Part shown: positions 10,033 through 20,849 of the stretch, piece after piece
Layout of the letters: each line of letters starts with the position of its first letter
Numbering within the stretch: the stretch's first letter is position 1
Assembly: GCA_902521615.1 (NCBI GenBank)
Contig: CABYSJ010000004.1
Location: forward strand, 20,821-84,820
Direction of reading: 5' to 3'
Source: an uncultured Pelagibacteraceae bacterium
GTDB taxonomy: Bacteria > Pseudomonadota > Alphaproteobacteria > Pelagibacterales > Pelagibacteraceae
DNA length: 64,000 bases
Program-made: the position numbers and the translations under genes
The notes under the pieces: generated by a model
Seen by the model: only the letters and a program-made list of their open reading frames with translations
What the model was told of the DNA's origin: nothing
Databases searched by the model: none

Positions 10033-11570
10033 TGAAGAAAAAAATCAAAACAGCTCTCATATCTGTATCTAATAAAAATAACTTAAAACCATTATTAAAT
10101 ATTTTAAAAAAGAACAAAATTAAAATAATTAGCTCGGGTGGTACTTATAAAGAAATTAAAAGATTAAAATTTAATTGTTTAGAAGTATCTGATTTTACTA
10201 ATTCCCCTGAGATTTTAGAAGGTAGAGTAAAAACTCTTCACCCAAAAATCCATGCAGGAATTTTAAATAAAAGAGAAAAAAAATCTCACTTAAAAGATCT
10301 TAAAGAAAATAATTTTGAAAATATTGATTTAGTCATAGTCAATTTTTATCCATTTGAGAACACTCTTAAAAAAACAAATAATCATCAAAAAATTATAGAA
10401 AATATAGATGTAGGTGGTCCTACTATGGTTAGATCTGCTGCAAAAAACTATAATGATGTAGCTGTAATAACTTCTTCAGATCAGTACGAGGAATTAATTC
10501 AAGAACTAAAAAAATTCAAGGGATCTACTTCTTTAAATTTTAGGGAAAAACTATCAAGAATGGCGTTTGCTGAGACGGCTTATTATGACTCTGTAATTTC
10601 AAATTATTTTAACAAAAAAACAAATACTATTTTCCCTAGAAAAAAAATTTTTCATGGAAATCTAATAGAACAACTTAGATACGGCGAAAATCCTCACCAA
10701 CTAAGTGCAATTTATTCAAGTAATTCAAATATGAATTTAAAACAAATTCATGGAAAACAGCTTAGTTATAACAATTATAATGACATATTTAGCGCTCTAA
10801 CTATTTCAAGATCTTTACCAAAGAGCAGAGGAACGGTCATAGTTAAGCATGCAAACCCGTGTGGAGTTTCTGTTAAAAATAATCATTTAGAAAGCTATAA
10901 ATCTGCCCTTTCTTGTGATCCTATAAGTGCTTTTGGTGGAATAGTTTCTTGTAATTTTAAAATTACAAGAAATTTAGCTATTGAATTAAATAAATTATTT
11001 TTAGAAGTGATAATTGCAAATGGTTTCGATAGCAATGCAATCAAAATATTAAAAGCTAAAAAAAACTTAAGATTAATTGATGGAACAAATTATACATCAG
11101 AAGAGCTTCTTAAATTTGTATCATTCAACCAAGATATAATGATACAATCAGAGGACTTAAGTTTATTTTCAAGCAAAAATTTTAAAATCGTCTCAAAAAG
11201 AAAACCAACATCAAAACAGCTTAAAGATCTAATTTTTGCTTTTAATGTGTGCAGATATGTTAAATCAAATGCAATAGTATTAGCATCTAACGAAACGACT
11301 GTTGGTATTGGCTCAGGTCAACCAAGTAGATTGGATAGTTGTCAAATAGCAATAAATAAGATGAAAAAATTTAATCTTCAGAATGATAATTTGGTTGCTG
11401 CCTCGGATGCATTTTTTCCTTTTGTGGATGGTATTGAAAAATTAGTCCAATCAGGTGTTAGAGCAGTAATTCAACCATCTGGATCAATAAGAGATAAAGA
11501 AATAATTAACTTTGCAAATGAAACTGATACTGTGCTTCTTTTTTCAAAGACAAGACACTTTAGACACTAG
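10032..11570 (+). CDS. purH: bifunctional AICAR formyltransferase/IMP cyclohydrolase
   Basis: ALISVSNK, SSGGTYKEIK, EGRVKTLHPKIHAGIL, LRYGENPHQ, VKHANPCGV, SDAFFPF. Confidence 0.97.
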   Translation: MKKKIKTALISVSNKNNLKPLLNILKKNKIKIISSGGTYKEIKRLKFNCLEVSDFTNSPEILEGRVKTLHPKIHAGILNKREKKSHLKDLKENNFENIDLVIVNFYPFENTLKKTNNHQKIIENIDVGGPTMVRSAAKNYNDVAVITSSDQYEELIQELKKFKGSTSLNFREKLSRMAFAETAYYDSVISNYFNKKTNTIFPRKKIFHGNLIEQLRYGENPHQLSAIYSSNSNMNLKQIHGKQLSYNNYNDIFSALTISRSLPKSRGTVIVKHANPCGVSVKNNHLESYKSALSCDPISAFGGIVSCNFKITRNLAIELNKLFLEVIIANGFDSNAIKILKAKKNLRLIDGTNYTSEELLKFVSFNQDIMIQSEDLSLFSSKNFKIVSKRKPTSKQLKDLIFAFNVCRYVKSNAIVLASNETTVGIGSGQPSRLDSCQIAINKMKKFNLQNDNLVAASDAFFPFVDGIEKLVQSGVRAVIQPSGSIRDKEIINFANETDTVLLFSKTRHFRH

Positions 11571-11904
11571 ATATTTGATCTATTTTTGCAGCAAGAATAA
11601 AATCACTCTCTGCTAGACCTTTAATTGCATGCGTAAATATTTTAATTCTTGCATAACCCCATCCAAACCATAAATCAGGATGGTGACCTTCAGCTTCAGC
11701 TAATTCTCCAACTTTATTTACAAACTCTTGACTTTCCAAAAAATTATCAAATTTAAAGTTTTTAATTAAATGAAAGCCATCAATCTTATCTTCTAAAACT
11801 TCCCAGCCATCAACCTTTTTTAAATATATATGAATTTCCTCTACGCTAAAAGGTGGAATATTTCCTTCACAAGGTACACATTTTTTGTTTACTAAATCAC
11901 TCAT
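11560..11904 (-). CDS. phhB: pterin-4a-carbinolamine dehydratase
   Basis: EGHHPDLWFGWGYARIKIFTHAIKGL; start set at the MSDLVNKKC ATG (11902-11904) because the longer ORF runs into a tRNA. Confidence 0.9.
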   Translation of the reverse strand: MSDLVNKKCVPCEGNIPPFSVEEIHIYLKKVDGWEVLEDKIDGFHLIKNFKFDNFLESQEFVNKVGELAEAEGHHPDLWFGWGYARIKIFTHAIKGLAESDFILAAKIDQISSV

Positions 11905-11919
11905 AAAAAAACTAATTTG

Positions 11920-11994
11920 TGGAGCGGGCAAAGGGGGTCGAACCCTCGACCTTCTCGTTGGCAACGAGACGCTCTACCACTGAGCTATACCCGC
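11920..11994 (-). tRNA. tRNA-Gly(GCC), CCA encoded
   Basis: Reverse complement GCGGGTATAGCTCAGTGGTAGAGCGTCTCGTTGCCAACGAGAAGGTCGAGGGTTCGACCCCCTTTGCCCGCTCCA folds as a cloverleaf with anticodon GCC and a GGTTCGA T-loop. Confidence 0.97.
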
Positions 11995-12084
11995 TTGTTC
12001 TATAATTATTTAAAGTAGAAGCTTTTTGAAAATTAAGCAAGAGGCATTTTTATAAAATTTAAGATAAGATTATAAACTTTATTA

Positions 12085-12909
12085 ATGAAAAATATAACAA
12101 AACAAAAATTAAAACACGGAATTTTATCTTATTATACAAACGACAAATATATTGGAAAAAGTTTATCAGAATACGGAGAATGGTCCGAAGCAGAGGTTGA
12201 TTTACTAAAACAATTATTACCAGAAAATGGAAATATAATTGAAATTGGATCTAACATAGGAACACACACAATTCCATTGGCAAAACACTTATTAAATGGT
12301 GGCTTGGTATATGCTATAGAGCCGCAATCTCAAAATTTCAAACTTCTATCAAATAACATTAAAGATAATAAATTAAATAATATAAAAATTTTTAAAACAG
12401 CAATATCATCAAAAGAAGGTAATGCATTCATTAATATTTTTGATGAAAATATAGTGAATAACTATGGTGATGCAAAAATTTTTAATAATAATTTTAAAAA
12501 TTCTGAATGTGTAACAGTAACAACTTTAGACCAGTTTTATTACAAAAATCTAGATAAAAAAAAATTCATAAAATTAATAAAATGTGACGCACAAGGTCAA
12601 GAACTCAATATTATCATGGGTTCAAGAAAAATTATAGATCTGTTCAAACCATTTCTTTATTTAGAAAATGATGACATCAATACTTCAAAAGATTTAATAG
12701 AAAAAATAAAAAACATGGGATATATAATGTTTTGGCATCTGTCACCATTATATAATTCGAATAATTTTTTGAAAAATACAAAGAACATTTTTCCTAAAAT
12801 GATTTCTTGCAATATGTTATGCATTCATCAAAATACAAAAATTACACTTAATAAAATTTGGAAAAAATTTGAAATCGTAGATAGCAACTATCACCCTTTT
12901 AAAAGATAA
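12085..12909 (+). CDS. FkbM-family methyltransferase
   Basis: IIEIGSNIGTHTIPLAKHL...VYAIEPQSQNFKLL...IKCDAQGQELNIIMGS. Confidence 0.88.
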   Translation: MKNITKQKLKHGILSYYTNDKYIGKSLSEYGEWSEAEVDLLKQLLPENGNIIEIGSNIGTHTIPLAKHLLNGGLVYAIEPQSQNFKLLSNNIKDNKLNNIKIFKTAISSKEGNAFINIFDENIVNNYGDAKIFNNNFKNSECVTVTTLDQFYYKNLDKKKFIKLIKCDAQGQELNIIMGSRKIIDLFKPFLYLENDDINTSKDLIEKIKNMGYIMFWHLSPLYNSNNFLKNTKNIFPKMISCNMLCIHQNTKITLNKIWKKFEIVDSNYHPFKR

Positions 12910-12922
12910 TTTTAAATTCTAG

Positions 12923-13783
12923 TTATTTTTTGTAATTAAGATCTTTTAAATCTTGTTCAAAAATATTTTCAATTTTTACTCTATAATTATCATCTAAAAT
13001 ATTTTTCCAATTATTCTTTGGTCCAAGATTAAAAAAAGGTATTTTTTTATTTTTATCTTCTCTGTCAGTTACTGCTTCGGAAAAACCGTGTTCAATTTCA
13101 TTTTTTTTTAAGGCTTCAAAAGTAGTGTATCTTAAAGTTTTTTTAATTTTATTTTTATCAATACGTTGAGTGCTATTAGTAATTTTACTAACAAATTTTA
13201 TTATATCTAGAAAAACCATATATGTAGAATTAAGTAAGTCTTCATACTTAATTAACTTTATTGGAATTTTTTTTTGAATCTTCCAAGACTTATAATTAGT
13301 ACTCCAAGAACTTATAAATTGAAAATCACTATAACCTAACTCTTCAAATTTTTGAATATTATAAATATAGTTCTTTTCATTAGTCATCCATCTAAAAGCC
13401 TGGTCATCGTTTAATTGATAATGATTTTTGAGAGAGGATATTACATTTCTAGGATCTCTTACTACATAAATACATCCAATAGAGTTTGAATTATTTGTAA
13501 AATCATTATTATTTAATTTTCCAAAGGCGTTATGAGTTTTAAAAAATTTTAACTTTTTATCAAGATTAGCTTTTTCTTGTGCTGCTATCCAATACTTACA
13601 AGAGTCTCCTGGGATTTTTTTATTGAATTTAAAATCTTTTAAGTATCTATTTGTTGGAAACTGGTCAATTTTTTTTAATAAGGTTTGATCAAATTTACCA
13701 TCTTTAGAATAATAATATGTACTTAATAACGCACGTAACCATGTATTTCCACTTTTAGGGTATGAAGCTATCCAAATTATCAT
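12923..13783 (-). CDS. sulfotransferase domain protein (paralogue 1)
   Basis: MIIWIASYPKSGNTWLRALLSTYYYSKDG (5'-PSB PKSGNTW), CIYVVRDPRNVISSLKNHY (3'-PB loop); ORF track start 13792, likely start MIIW. Confidence 0.9.
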   Translation of the reverse strand: MIIWIASYPKSGNTWLRALLSTYYYSKDGKFDQTLLKKIDQFPTNRYLKDFKFNKKIPGDSCKYWIAAQEKANLDKKLKFFKTHNAFGKLNNNDFTNNSNSIGCIYVVRDPRNVISSLKNHYQLNDDQAFRWMTNEKNYIYNIQKFEELGYSDFQFISSWSTNYKSWKIQKKIPIKLIKYEDLLNSTYMVFLDIIKFVSKITNSTQRIDKNKIKKTLRYTTFEALKKNEIEHGFSEAVTDREDKNKKIPFFNLGPKNNWKNILDDNYRVKIENIFEQDLKDLNYKK

Positions 13784-13829
13784 TGCTAACACTATAGAAG
13801 ATTAATAAATTATTTGTTAATAATTATTA

Positions 13830-14468
13830 ATGAAAAATCTTCCATTAAAAATACCTGTCTTTCCATTAAGTAATTTTATAATATTTCCAAGAACTACTGT
13901 GCCATTAAATATTTTTGAGCCTCGCTATATCGATATGATTAATGACAGTTTAAAATCAAATAAAATAATTGGAATGATACAGCCCAAAAATTTAAAAGAG
14001 AAAAACATAACCCCAGAGCTCTATAAAATTGGGTGCATAGGAAAAATTACTAGTTTTAGAGAAACAAATGATGGTCGTTATTTAATAGAATTAAGAGGTA
14101 TAACTAGATTTGAAAACATTAGTGAAATTAAAAGTGACAAAAAATATAGAATTCTTAATGTAAGTTACGAAAAGTTTTTTGAGGACCTTGATGAAAGAGA
14201 AGAGGACTTAAAATTTTCAGATCTAGAGCTAATTTTTAAAGATCTAAAATCATTATTTGAAAAAAAAGGATTTATTATCAATTGGAAAGGTTTAGAAAAA
14301 CAAAATTTAAATGAAACTATAAATGCACTTGCGATGGCATCACCCTTTTCACTAGAGGAAAAACAAATATTATTAGAAACTAAAAATATTGAACTTAGAA
14401 AAAATAAAATAGCAGAGATACTTAGTACGTACTCTCACGATATTTACGAAAATAATACATTACAATAA
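13830..14468 (+). CDS. LON substrate-binding domain protein (Lon N-terminal-like, no protease domain)
   Basis: IPVFPLSNFIIFPRTTVPLNIFEPRYIDMINDSL...IGMIQP. Confidence 0.9.
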   Translation: MKNLPLKIPVFPLSNFIIFPRTTVPLNIFEPRYIDMINDSLKSNKIIGMIQPKNLKEKNITPELYKIGCIGKITSFRETNDGRYLIELRGITRFENISEIKSDKKYRILNVSYEKFFEDLDEREEDLKFSDLELIFKDLKSLFEKKGFIINWKGLEKQNLNETINALAMASPFSLEEKQILLETKNIELRKNKIAEILSTYSHDIYENNTLQ

Positions 14469-14469
14469 T

Positions 14470-15546
14470 TTAAATTATAAATCCCCTATCTGCTAGTTTG
14501 GTAAATACTTTATTGATTGAATTATTTTTACCGAAAACTTTTACAGATTTACTTAAAATAGTATTATTGAATTTTCTCTCTAAATTAAAAAATTCATGAA
14601 TAAAATCAATACCGTTAGAAAAAATAAAATTTCTATGTTTAATTTTTTTTTCAAACTCAAAATTTACAGAGCTATCTAAAGGCAGTCCTAAATTAACTCT
14701 CTTTTTAATAATTTCTAAAAGTAATTTAATATCTCTTATGGTCATATTAAATCCCTGCCCAGCTAACGGATGAACCCTATGCAGAAGATCACCAAATGCT
14801 AGAATATTGTTATAATAATATGATCTTAAATTTAATGATTTTAATTCAAAAGATTTAATTTTATTAATTTTATTAATTTTATACTTAAAATTATATTTAT
14901 TAATAAAGCCCAGAATATTATCGGTTTTACTATTTTCGAAATTATGTAAAGAACAGACTAATGATGTTTCATAATCTGAAACAGGTAAAAAAGCTATGGG
15001 TCCCCATTTAGTAAAAATTTGTGTTGCTGTATTATTTTTAATTTTTGAGTGCTTTATAATCGTTGTGTAGGCAAAACTATTATATTTTTTAATTACTCTA
15101 TTATTAAAATACTTTTTTGTAATATGATTTTGTGAATCTGTATTGATAACAAGATTATATTTTTCTTGAAAATTAATATTTTTTTTTATGTTAATTTTTT
15201 TAAAATATTTATTTCTTAATAAACTTTTTTGCAAAATATCAAAAAGTTGAAAATTTTTTACTATAGAAAAAAGTTCATTTTTATGATTTTCAAAGCAAAG
15301 TATTTTTTCTTTTTCTAAATTTTCAGTAAAAATTTCAATTTTATTTAATTTCCAAATAATTTTTTTAATATTTATTATATTATCATTGAAAAAATCAGCA
15401 TTGCTTTTGGAAATCCCTATAGTTCTGGATTTATCAGGTTTATCAATTTTATTTGTTAATAAAAGATCAACGTAAATTTTTTGATTAACTAAAGCTTTTG
15501 CTATGGTTAAACTCGATATACCGTTACCTAATATACAAACTCTCAT
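14470..15546 (-). CDS. UbiH/UbiF-like FAD-dependent hydroxylase
   Basis: MRVCILGNGISSLTIAKALV (Rossmann) and ILAFGDLLHRVHPLAGQGFNMTIRDIKLL (UbiH family signature). Confidence 0.85.
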   Translation of the reverse strand: MRVCILGNGISSLTIAKALVNQKIYVDLLLTNKIDKPDKSRTIGISKSNADFFNDNIINIKKIIWKLNKIEIFTENLEKEKILCFENHKNELFSIVKNFQLFDILQKSLLRNKYFKKINIKKNINFQEKYNLVINTDSQNHITKKYFNNRVIKKYNSFAYTTIIKHSKIKNNTATQIFTKWGPIAFLPVSDYETSLVCSLHNFENSKTDNILGFINKYNFKYKINKINKIKSFELKSLNLRSYYYNNILAFGDLLHRVHPLAGQGFNMTIRDIKLLLEIIKKRVNLGLPLDSSVNFEFEKKIKHRNFIFSNGIDFIHEFFNLERKFNNTILSKSVKVFGKNNSINKVFTKLADRGFII

Positions 15547-15606
15547 ATTATTTTTAATTTTAACAATAAAAATTAGATGATACAAAGTAGTTAAATTGAT
15601 TCATAT

Positions 15607-17691
15607 ATGGATATTAAAAAAACTGCGAATTTATTAATAAATTTTACCATTAAGAGATTAGCAGAGATTTTTGGTTTATTTATATTTTTGTCAGGATCTT
15701 TGCTACTTATTGCACTATTAACTTACTCTCCTGATGATCCAAATTTTATATTTCCTGAAAATATTAAAATTCAAAATTTATTAGGCTTTCGAGGGAGTTT
15801 TGTTTCTGACTTATTTTTTCAGTCTATTGGACTGATTTCTTATTTGATAGCTTTAACATTTTTAATAACTGGTATTAATATATTTAGATTGAAGGAATTT
15901 TTTTTAATAATAGAAAATACTTTTTTTTCTATACTTTATTGCTTATTTGGAACGTTATTTTTAAGTTACTACTATCAAGACGCCTTTACACTCTATATCA
16001 ATGGTAATGGTGGTTTTGTTGGAAATTATTTTAATCAAACTTTTTTTAGATCTATGATTCAAATTAATGAAAATATTTTTTTTTATTTGTTAATTATTTT
16101 TACCCTAATTCTTTTTTTAATAAGTATTAATTTTAAATTATTAGGTTTTTTAAATTTTATTAAAAAAATTCTTCGAATTTTTAATAAGAAAAGAGAAAAA
16201 AACTATACTGATAAAAGTGAAGTAATCAGTGAATATATCCCTCAAGAAGAAATAAAAAATCTTATTCAAGAGGATTTGCCCTTCATAAAGGCTGAGAATA
16301 AAAGCAAAAATACAACTAAATTTAAATTACCAGATTTAGATTTATTGAAAATTCCTTCTAAAAATGAAAGAGAAAATTTTGAAAAAAGTGAAACACAAGA
16401 TACTAAATTTTTAGAAAGAATTCTCTTAGATTTTGGTGTTAATGGTAATATCAAGAAAGTAAGCCACGGACCTGTAGTAACTTTGAACGAGTTTGAGCCA
16501 GCAGCAGGTGTCAAGGTTTCAAAAATAATTAATTTATCTGATGACATTGCAAGAAATACAAGTTCAGAATCTGCAAGAATAGCTACAATACCAGGGAGCA
16601 ACACTGTTGGTATTGAGCTGCCAAATAATGTTAGAGAAAATGTTTATTTAAGCGAAATTTTAAATAATTCTGATTTTAAAAAAAGAGACATTAAATTACC
16701 AATCGCATTGGGGAAAAGTATTTCTGGTAAACCTATAGTTGGGGACTTATCATCAATGCCCCATTTACTTATTGCTGGCACAACAGGGTCAGGTAAATCT
16801 GTCTGTATCAATACCATTATTTTGTCTCTTCTCTATCGACATACTCCAGAAAAATGTAAATTTATTTTAATAGATCCAAAAATGCTTGAGCTTTCAACAT
16901 ATGAAGGAATTCCACATTTATTATGCCCTGTAATAACAGAAGCTAAGAAAGCTGCGTCTGTTCTTGGTTGGGTGGTTAAGGAAATGGAGAGCAGATATAG
17001 ACTTATGACTAAAGAAGGAGTGAGAAACATTGATAGCTATAATACAAAACACAAACTTCCAATGCCCTATATAGTAGTCGTTGTTGATGAAATGTCAGAT
17101 TTGATGTTGGTAGCAGGTAAAGAAATTGAGAACTATATCCAAAAATTATCACAAATGGCTAGAGCAGCAGGGATACACATCATTATGGCCACCCAAAGAC
17201 CTAGTGTTGATGTAATTACTGGAACAATTAAAGCAAATTTTCCAACAAGAATATCATTTCAAGTTACTTCAAAAATAGATAGTAGAACAATTTTAGGTGA
17301 GCAAGGAGCGGAGCAATTATTAGGGAAAGGAGATATGCTTTATATGTCTTCTGCTAATCGTATAGTACGAATTCATGCTCCCTTCGTATCAGACGGTGAA
17401 ATTGAACTAATAAATAATTTTTTAAGATCACAGGCTGAGCCTGAATATGTTGAAGAAATTTTAAATTTTGCCGATGAAAAAGAGATGGGTGATAACCAAA
17501 ATCTAAGTGATAAAGATGAACTATACCAACAGGCTTTAGAAATTATAAGATCAGAGGGAAAAGCTTCTACTTCTTTTTTACAAAGGAAGCTCCAAATTGG
17601 TTACAACAGAGCTGCAAGAATTATTGATATGATGGAGTCTGATGGAATTGTAAGTAAAGCTAATCATGTTGGTAAAAGAGACGTTCTCTGA
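15607..17691 (+). CDS. ftsK: DNA translocase FtsK
   Basis: HLLIAGTTGSGKSVCINTII, PYIVVVVDEMSDLM, ATQRPSVDVITG and C-terminal gamma winged helix. Confidence 0.97.
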   Translation: MDIKKTANLLINFTIKRLAEIFGLFIFLSGSLLLIALLTYSPDDPNFIFPENIKIQNLLGFRGSFVSDLFFQSIGLISYLIALTFLITGINIFRLKEFFLIIENTFFSILYCLFGTLFLSYYYQDAFTLYINGNGGFVGNYFNQTFFRSMIQINENIFFYLLIIFTLILFLISINFKLLGFLNFIKKILRIFNKKREKNYTDKSEVISEYIPQEEIKNLIQEDLPFIKAENKSKNTTKFKLPDLDLLKIPSKNERENFEKSETQDTKFLERILLDFGVNGNIKKVSHGPVVTLNEFEPAAGVKVSKIINLSDDIARNTSSESARIATIPGSNTVGIELPNNVRENVYLSEILNNSDFKKRDIKLPIALGKSISGKPIVGDLSSMPHLLIAGTTGSGKSVCINTIILSLLYRHTPEKCKFILIDPKMLELSTYEGIPHLLCPVITEAKKAASVLGWVVKEMESRYRLMTKEGVRNIDSYNTKHKLPMPYIVVVVDEMSDLMLVAGKEIENYIQKLSQMARAAGIHIIMATQRPSVDVITGTIKANFPTRISFQVTSKIDSRTILGEQGAEQLLGKGDMLYMSSANRIVRIHAPFVSDGEIELINNFLRSQAEPEYVEEILNFADEKEMGDNQNLSDKDELYQQALEIIRSEGKASTSFLQRKLQIGYNRAARIIDMMESDGIVSKANHVGKRDVL

Positions 17692-18239
17692 TGTTAAGGT
17701 TTTTTTTAGTAATAGTTTTCTTTTTTTTAACGCTTAATTCAAATGCTGATGTTAAAAGAAAAATTATTCAAAATCTTAAAAATACAAAAAATTTAGATTT
17801 TAAATTTGAACAAAACATTAATGGTAAAATAGAGAATGGTAATTGTACGATAGAATATCCAAAAAAAATATTTTGTGAATATGCAAGAAGTAACAATAAA
17901 ATTTTGGTTTCGAATGGAAAATCTTTAGTTATCAAAACTATTTCGAGCTATTATCGGTATCCTATAGAAAAAACTCCTTTAAATATTATTTTAGATAAAA
18001 ATATTATAATCAATAAAATTGAGTCCTTAAAAGAAAGAATAATCGACAATAATCTAATTAATTTTACAATTTTAGAAAATAATAACGAGATAAATATATT
18101 TTTTGACAAACAAACGTATGATTTAATTGGTTGGCAAAACATAGATATGTATCAAAATTTTAATATTACCTTACTTTCATCTATAAGAAAAAATAGGGTG
18201 TTGTCTAAGAACTTATTTAATATTCCTGCTCAAAATTAA
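17691..18239 (+). CDS. lolA: LolA-like outer-membrane lipoprotein carrier protein
   Basis: Signal peptide, FKFEQNINGKIENGNCTIEYPKKIFCEYA; located downstream of ftsK as is typical. Confidence 0.82.
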   Translation: MLRFFLVIVFFFLTLNSNADVKRKIIQNLKNTKNLDFKFEQNINGKIENGNCTIEYPKKIFCEYARSNNKILVSNGKSLVIKTISSYYRYPIEKTPLNIILDKNIIINKIESLKERIIDNNLINFTILENNNEINIFFDKQTYDLIGWQNIDMYQNFNITLLSSIRKNRVLSKNLFNIPAQN

Positions 18240-18739
18240 ATATTTAATGTTTCGGTTTTAAATATTTTCATCCCTCTTGAAATATAATTACTTAAAGCAT
18301 TTTTATGATCTAAAGAACAAGTATGTACCCAAACACGTTTAGTGTTGTTTGAAAAAGATTTTTTAATAGCTTCTGACAATAAATAGGATCCTAATTTTTT
18401 ATTTTGATATTTTTCCAAAATTCCAAAATACGCGATTTCTGTTTCATTATTTTCTGGATGAAAAATTAATTCAAAAAATCCTACTAAATCATCTTTATAT
18501 TTAAAAACGAATGAACTAACATTTTTAGAAGAAACATAATTAATCCATTTTTCTTCTGACCAAGAAAGTCTATCTATCCACCTGTGTTTTTTACCAATAA
18601 TTTTATAAAAAAATTTATTTAGTTGAAAATTAATTGGATTAATTAAACTTAAAGAATAATCTTCAGATGGCTTGTTTCCCTCGATTAGATCTTGAGGTGA
18701 ATTAATTTCTAGATAGTTTCTTTTAACTTCTTCTGTCAC
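18236..18739 (-). CDS. GNAT-family N-acetyltransferase
   Basis: ETEIAYFGILEKYQNKKLGSYLLSEAIKKSF motif A-like. Confidence 0.82.
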   Translation of the reverse strand: MTEEVKRNYLEINSPQDLIEGNKPSEDYSLSLINPINFQLNKFFYKIIGKKHRWIDRLSWSEEKWINYVSSKNVSSFVFKYKDDLVGFFELIFHPENNETEIAYFGILEKYQNKKLGSYLLSEAIKKSFSNNTKRVWVHTCSLDHKNALSNYISRGMKIFKTETLNI

Positions 18740-19101
18740 TCCACCATTTTCCCAACTCGTTCTCCTCCAAATAAATGAAAATGCAAATGAGGCACTTCTT
18801 GACCACCATGATCACTAATATTTGCTAAAGCTCTATAACCTCTGCCTACTTCTGTTGAAATACCAAGCTTTTTAGCAACTATATTAATACCTTTTAACAA
18901 ACCAACCATTTCCTCAGAAGAAGCATTTAAACTAAAATCATCCAAGTCAACATATTTTCCTTTGGGAATAACTAGTGCATGAATTTTTTTTTGAGGGTTA
19001 ATGTCATGAAATGATAAAACAAAATCGTCCTCATAAATTTTATTACAAGGGATCTCTCCACGTAAAATTTTTGCAAAAATATTATTATCGTCGTAACTCA
19101 T
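18736..19101 (-). CDS. HIT-family hydrolase
   Basis: IFAKILRGEIPCNKIYEDD, HLHFHLFGG histidine triad. Confidence 0.95.
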   Translation of the reverse strand: MSYDDNNIFAKILRGEIPCNKIYEDDFVLSFHDINPQKKIHALVIPKGKYVDLDDFSLNASSEEMVGLLKGINIVAKKLGISTEVGRGYRALANISDHGGQEVPHLHFHLFGGERVGKMVE

Positions 19102-19370
19102 TTTTTTCTTTTTTCTAACTCTGACATTACATCCTCAATTTTTATATCATTAGCCTCTAAATACATTAACAAGTGATAAAAAACGTCTGCAGCCTCATGG
19201 ATCTTATTAGAATTTTTCTCTACAGCTTCAATTAATTCATCAACTTCTTCTAAAACTTTTGCTTTACTTAATGAATTATCTGTAAGCAACCTGTTAGTGT
19301 ACGAACCCTCAACAGGTGAAGATTTTCTCTCTCGTGCAAGTTTAATTAAGTTTTCTAATGTATTAAGCAT
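19098..19370 (-). CDS. hisE: phosphoribosyl-ATP diphosphatase
   Basis: EEVDELIEA, EAADVFYHLLMYLEA; in his cluster. Confidence 0.93.
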   Translation of the reverse strand: MLNTLENLIKLARERKSSPVEGSYTNRLLTDNSLSKAKVLEEVDELIEAVEKNSNKIHEAADVFYHLLMYLEANDIKIEDVMSELEKRKK

Positions 19371-19372
19371 AA

Positions 19373-20128
19373 TTAAATTCTAACAGGAATTCCTTTTGAA
19401 TCCAAATACTCCTTAGCTTCTTTTACAGAATGTTTGCCGTAGTGAAATATCGATGCAGCTAAAACTGCGCTAGCATTTCCTAATTTAATTCCATCAACCA
19501 AATGATCTAAATTACCAACTCCTCCAGATGCAATGACTGGAATATTTACCTTTAAAGAGATCTTTGACATGAGATCAATATCATAACCAGCTTGAGTACC
19601 ATCTCTATCCATAGAAGTAACTAGAAGCTCACCTGCTCCACTGTCTTCCATTTTTTTTGCAAATTCAATTGCATCAATACCTGTGTTATTCCTGCCACCA
19701 TGAGTAAAAATTTCCCATTTATTTCCATTTTTTTTTGCATCTATTGCAACAACAATGCATTGTGAACCAAATTTTTTTGAGCTTTCTGCTACTACTTCTG
19801 GATTTTGAACTGCAGCGGTATTTATAGATACCTTATCGGCACCACAGTTTAATAACTTATTAATATCTTCAATGCTTCTAACTCCACCACCTACTGTTAA
19901 AGGAACAAAGCATTTCTTCGAGGTTTTCTCTACAACATCATAAATTGTATCTCTATTTTCATTTGAAGCTGTAATATCTAAAAAACAAATTTCATCCGCT
20001 CCACCATCAGAATAAATTTTTGCTTGTTCAACTGGATCACCAGCGTCTTTTAAATCAACAAAATTAATACCCTTAACAACACGTCCATTTTTAACATCTA
20101 AACAAGGTATTATTCTATTTTTAAGCAT
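19373..20128 (-). CDS. hisF: imidazole glycerol phosphate synthase subunit HisF
   Basis: [30 protein letters not shown]. Confidence 0.98.
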   Translation of the reverse strand: MLKNRIIPCLDVKNGRVVKGINFVDLKDAGDPVEQAKIYSDGGADEICFLDITASNENRDTIYDVVEKTSKKCFVPLTVGGGVRSIEDINKLLNCGADKVSINTAAVQNPEVVAESSKKFGSQCIVVAIDAKKNGNKWEIFTHGGRNNTGIDAIEFAKKMEDSGAGELLVTSMDRDGTQAGYDIDLMSKISLKVNIPVIASGGVGNLDHLVDGIKLGNASAVLAASIFHYGKHSVKEAKEYLDSKGIPVRI

Positions 20129-20846
20129 CTAATTCTTTAACTAATTCATCTAATTTAATATCACCATCATAAATAGCTTTTCCAACTATAATACCTTCTA
20201 TGTTCTTATTATTTAACTCCTTAGCTTTTTTGATATCATCCATTGATGAAACTCCGCCAGAAATAATTACTGGACAATTAGAATTGTCAGCAACCTTAAC
20301 TGTTTCATAAAAATTAGGGCTTTGCTTCATTCCATCTCTATTGATATCTGTATAAATCAATCTACTTACTCCAAAATCATTTACTTCTTTTAAATAGTCT
20401 AGAGTTAATTCATTAGAATTTTCTTTCCAACCAGACACAGATAAATATCCGTCTTTAGCATCTAAACCTAAGGCAATTTTATTTGGAAATTTATCACAAG
20501 CTTCTTTTAAAAAATTTTTATCTTTTATAGCTGCGCTTCCTAAAATAACTTTTTCAACACCGGCATCCGTATATTTCTGAATACTTTCAAAGTTTCTAAT
20601 GCCTCCACCAATTTCTATTTTAAGATCAAATTTTTTTACTATCTCTTGAATGATATCTAAATTAACTGTTTCTCCAGTTAAAGCTCCATCTAAATCAACT
20701 ATATGTAAGTTTTTAAAACCATAATCCTTATACTTTCTAGCTTGTTCAGCTGGAGACATTTCGTATTCAGTTTTGTTGTCAAAATCTCCTTTAACTAACC
20801 TTACACATTTTCGATCTTTAATATCTATTGCTGGAAATATTTTCAT
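20121..20846 (-). CDS. hisA: phosphoribosylformimino-5-aminoimidazole carboxamide ribotide isomerase
   Basis: [32 protein letters not shown]. Confidence 0.97.
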   Translation of the reverse strand: MKIFPAIDIKDRKCVRLVKGDFDNKTEYEMSPAEQARKYKDYGFKNLHIVDLDGALTGETVNLDIIQEIVKKFDLKIEIGGGIRNFESIQKYTDAGVEKVILGSAAIKDKNFLKEACDKFPNKIALGLDAKDGYLSVSGWKENSNELTLDYLKEVNDFGVSRLIYTDINRDGMKQSPNFYETVKVADNSNCPVIISGGVSSMDDIKKAKELNNKNIEGIIVGKAIYDGDIKLDELVKELDA

Positions 20847-20849
20847 TTT

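Noticed and set aside
11905-11964. N-terminal extension of the phhB ORF (MPTRRSRVRPPLPAPQISFF)
   Set aside because: It is translated from the tRNA-Gly gene; the real start is the MSDL ATG at 11904.
16266-16604. 112-aa antisense ORF inside ftsK, and similar long antisense ORFs in rho (33227-33556, 33866-34210), dnaK (53523-53897) and the PfkB kinase (48164-48550)
   Set aside because: Shadow ORFs produced by codon bias in conserved genes; no independent start signals or motifs.
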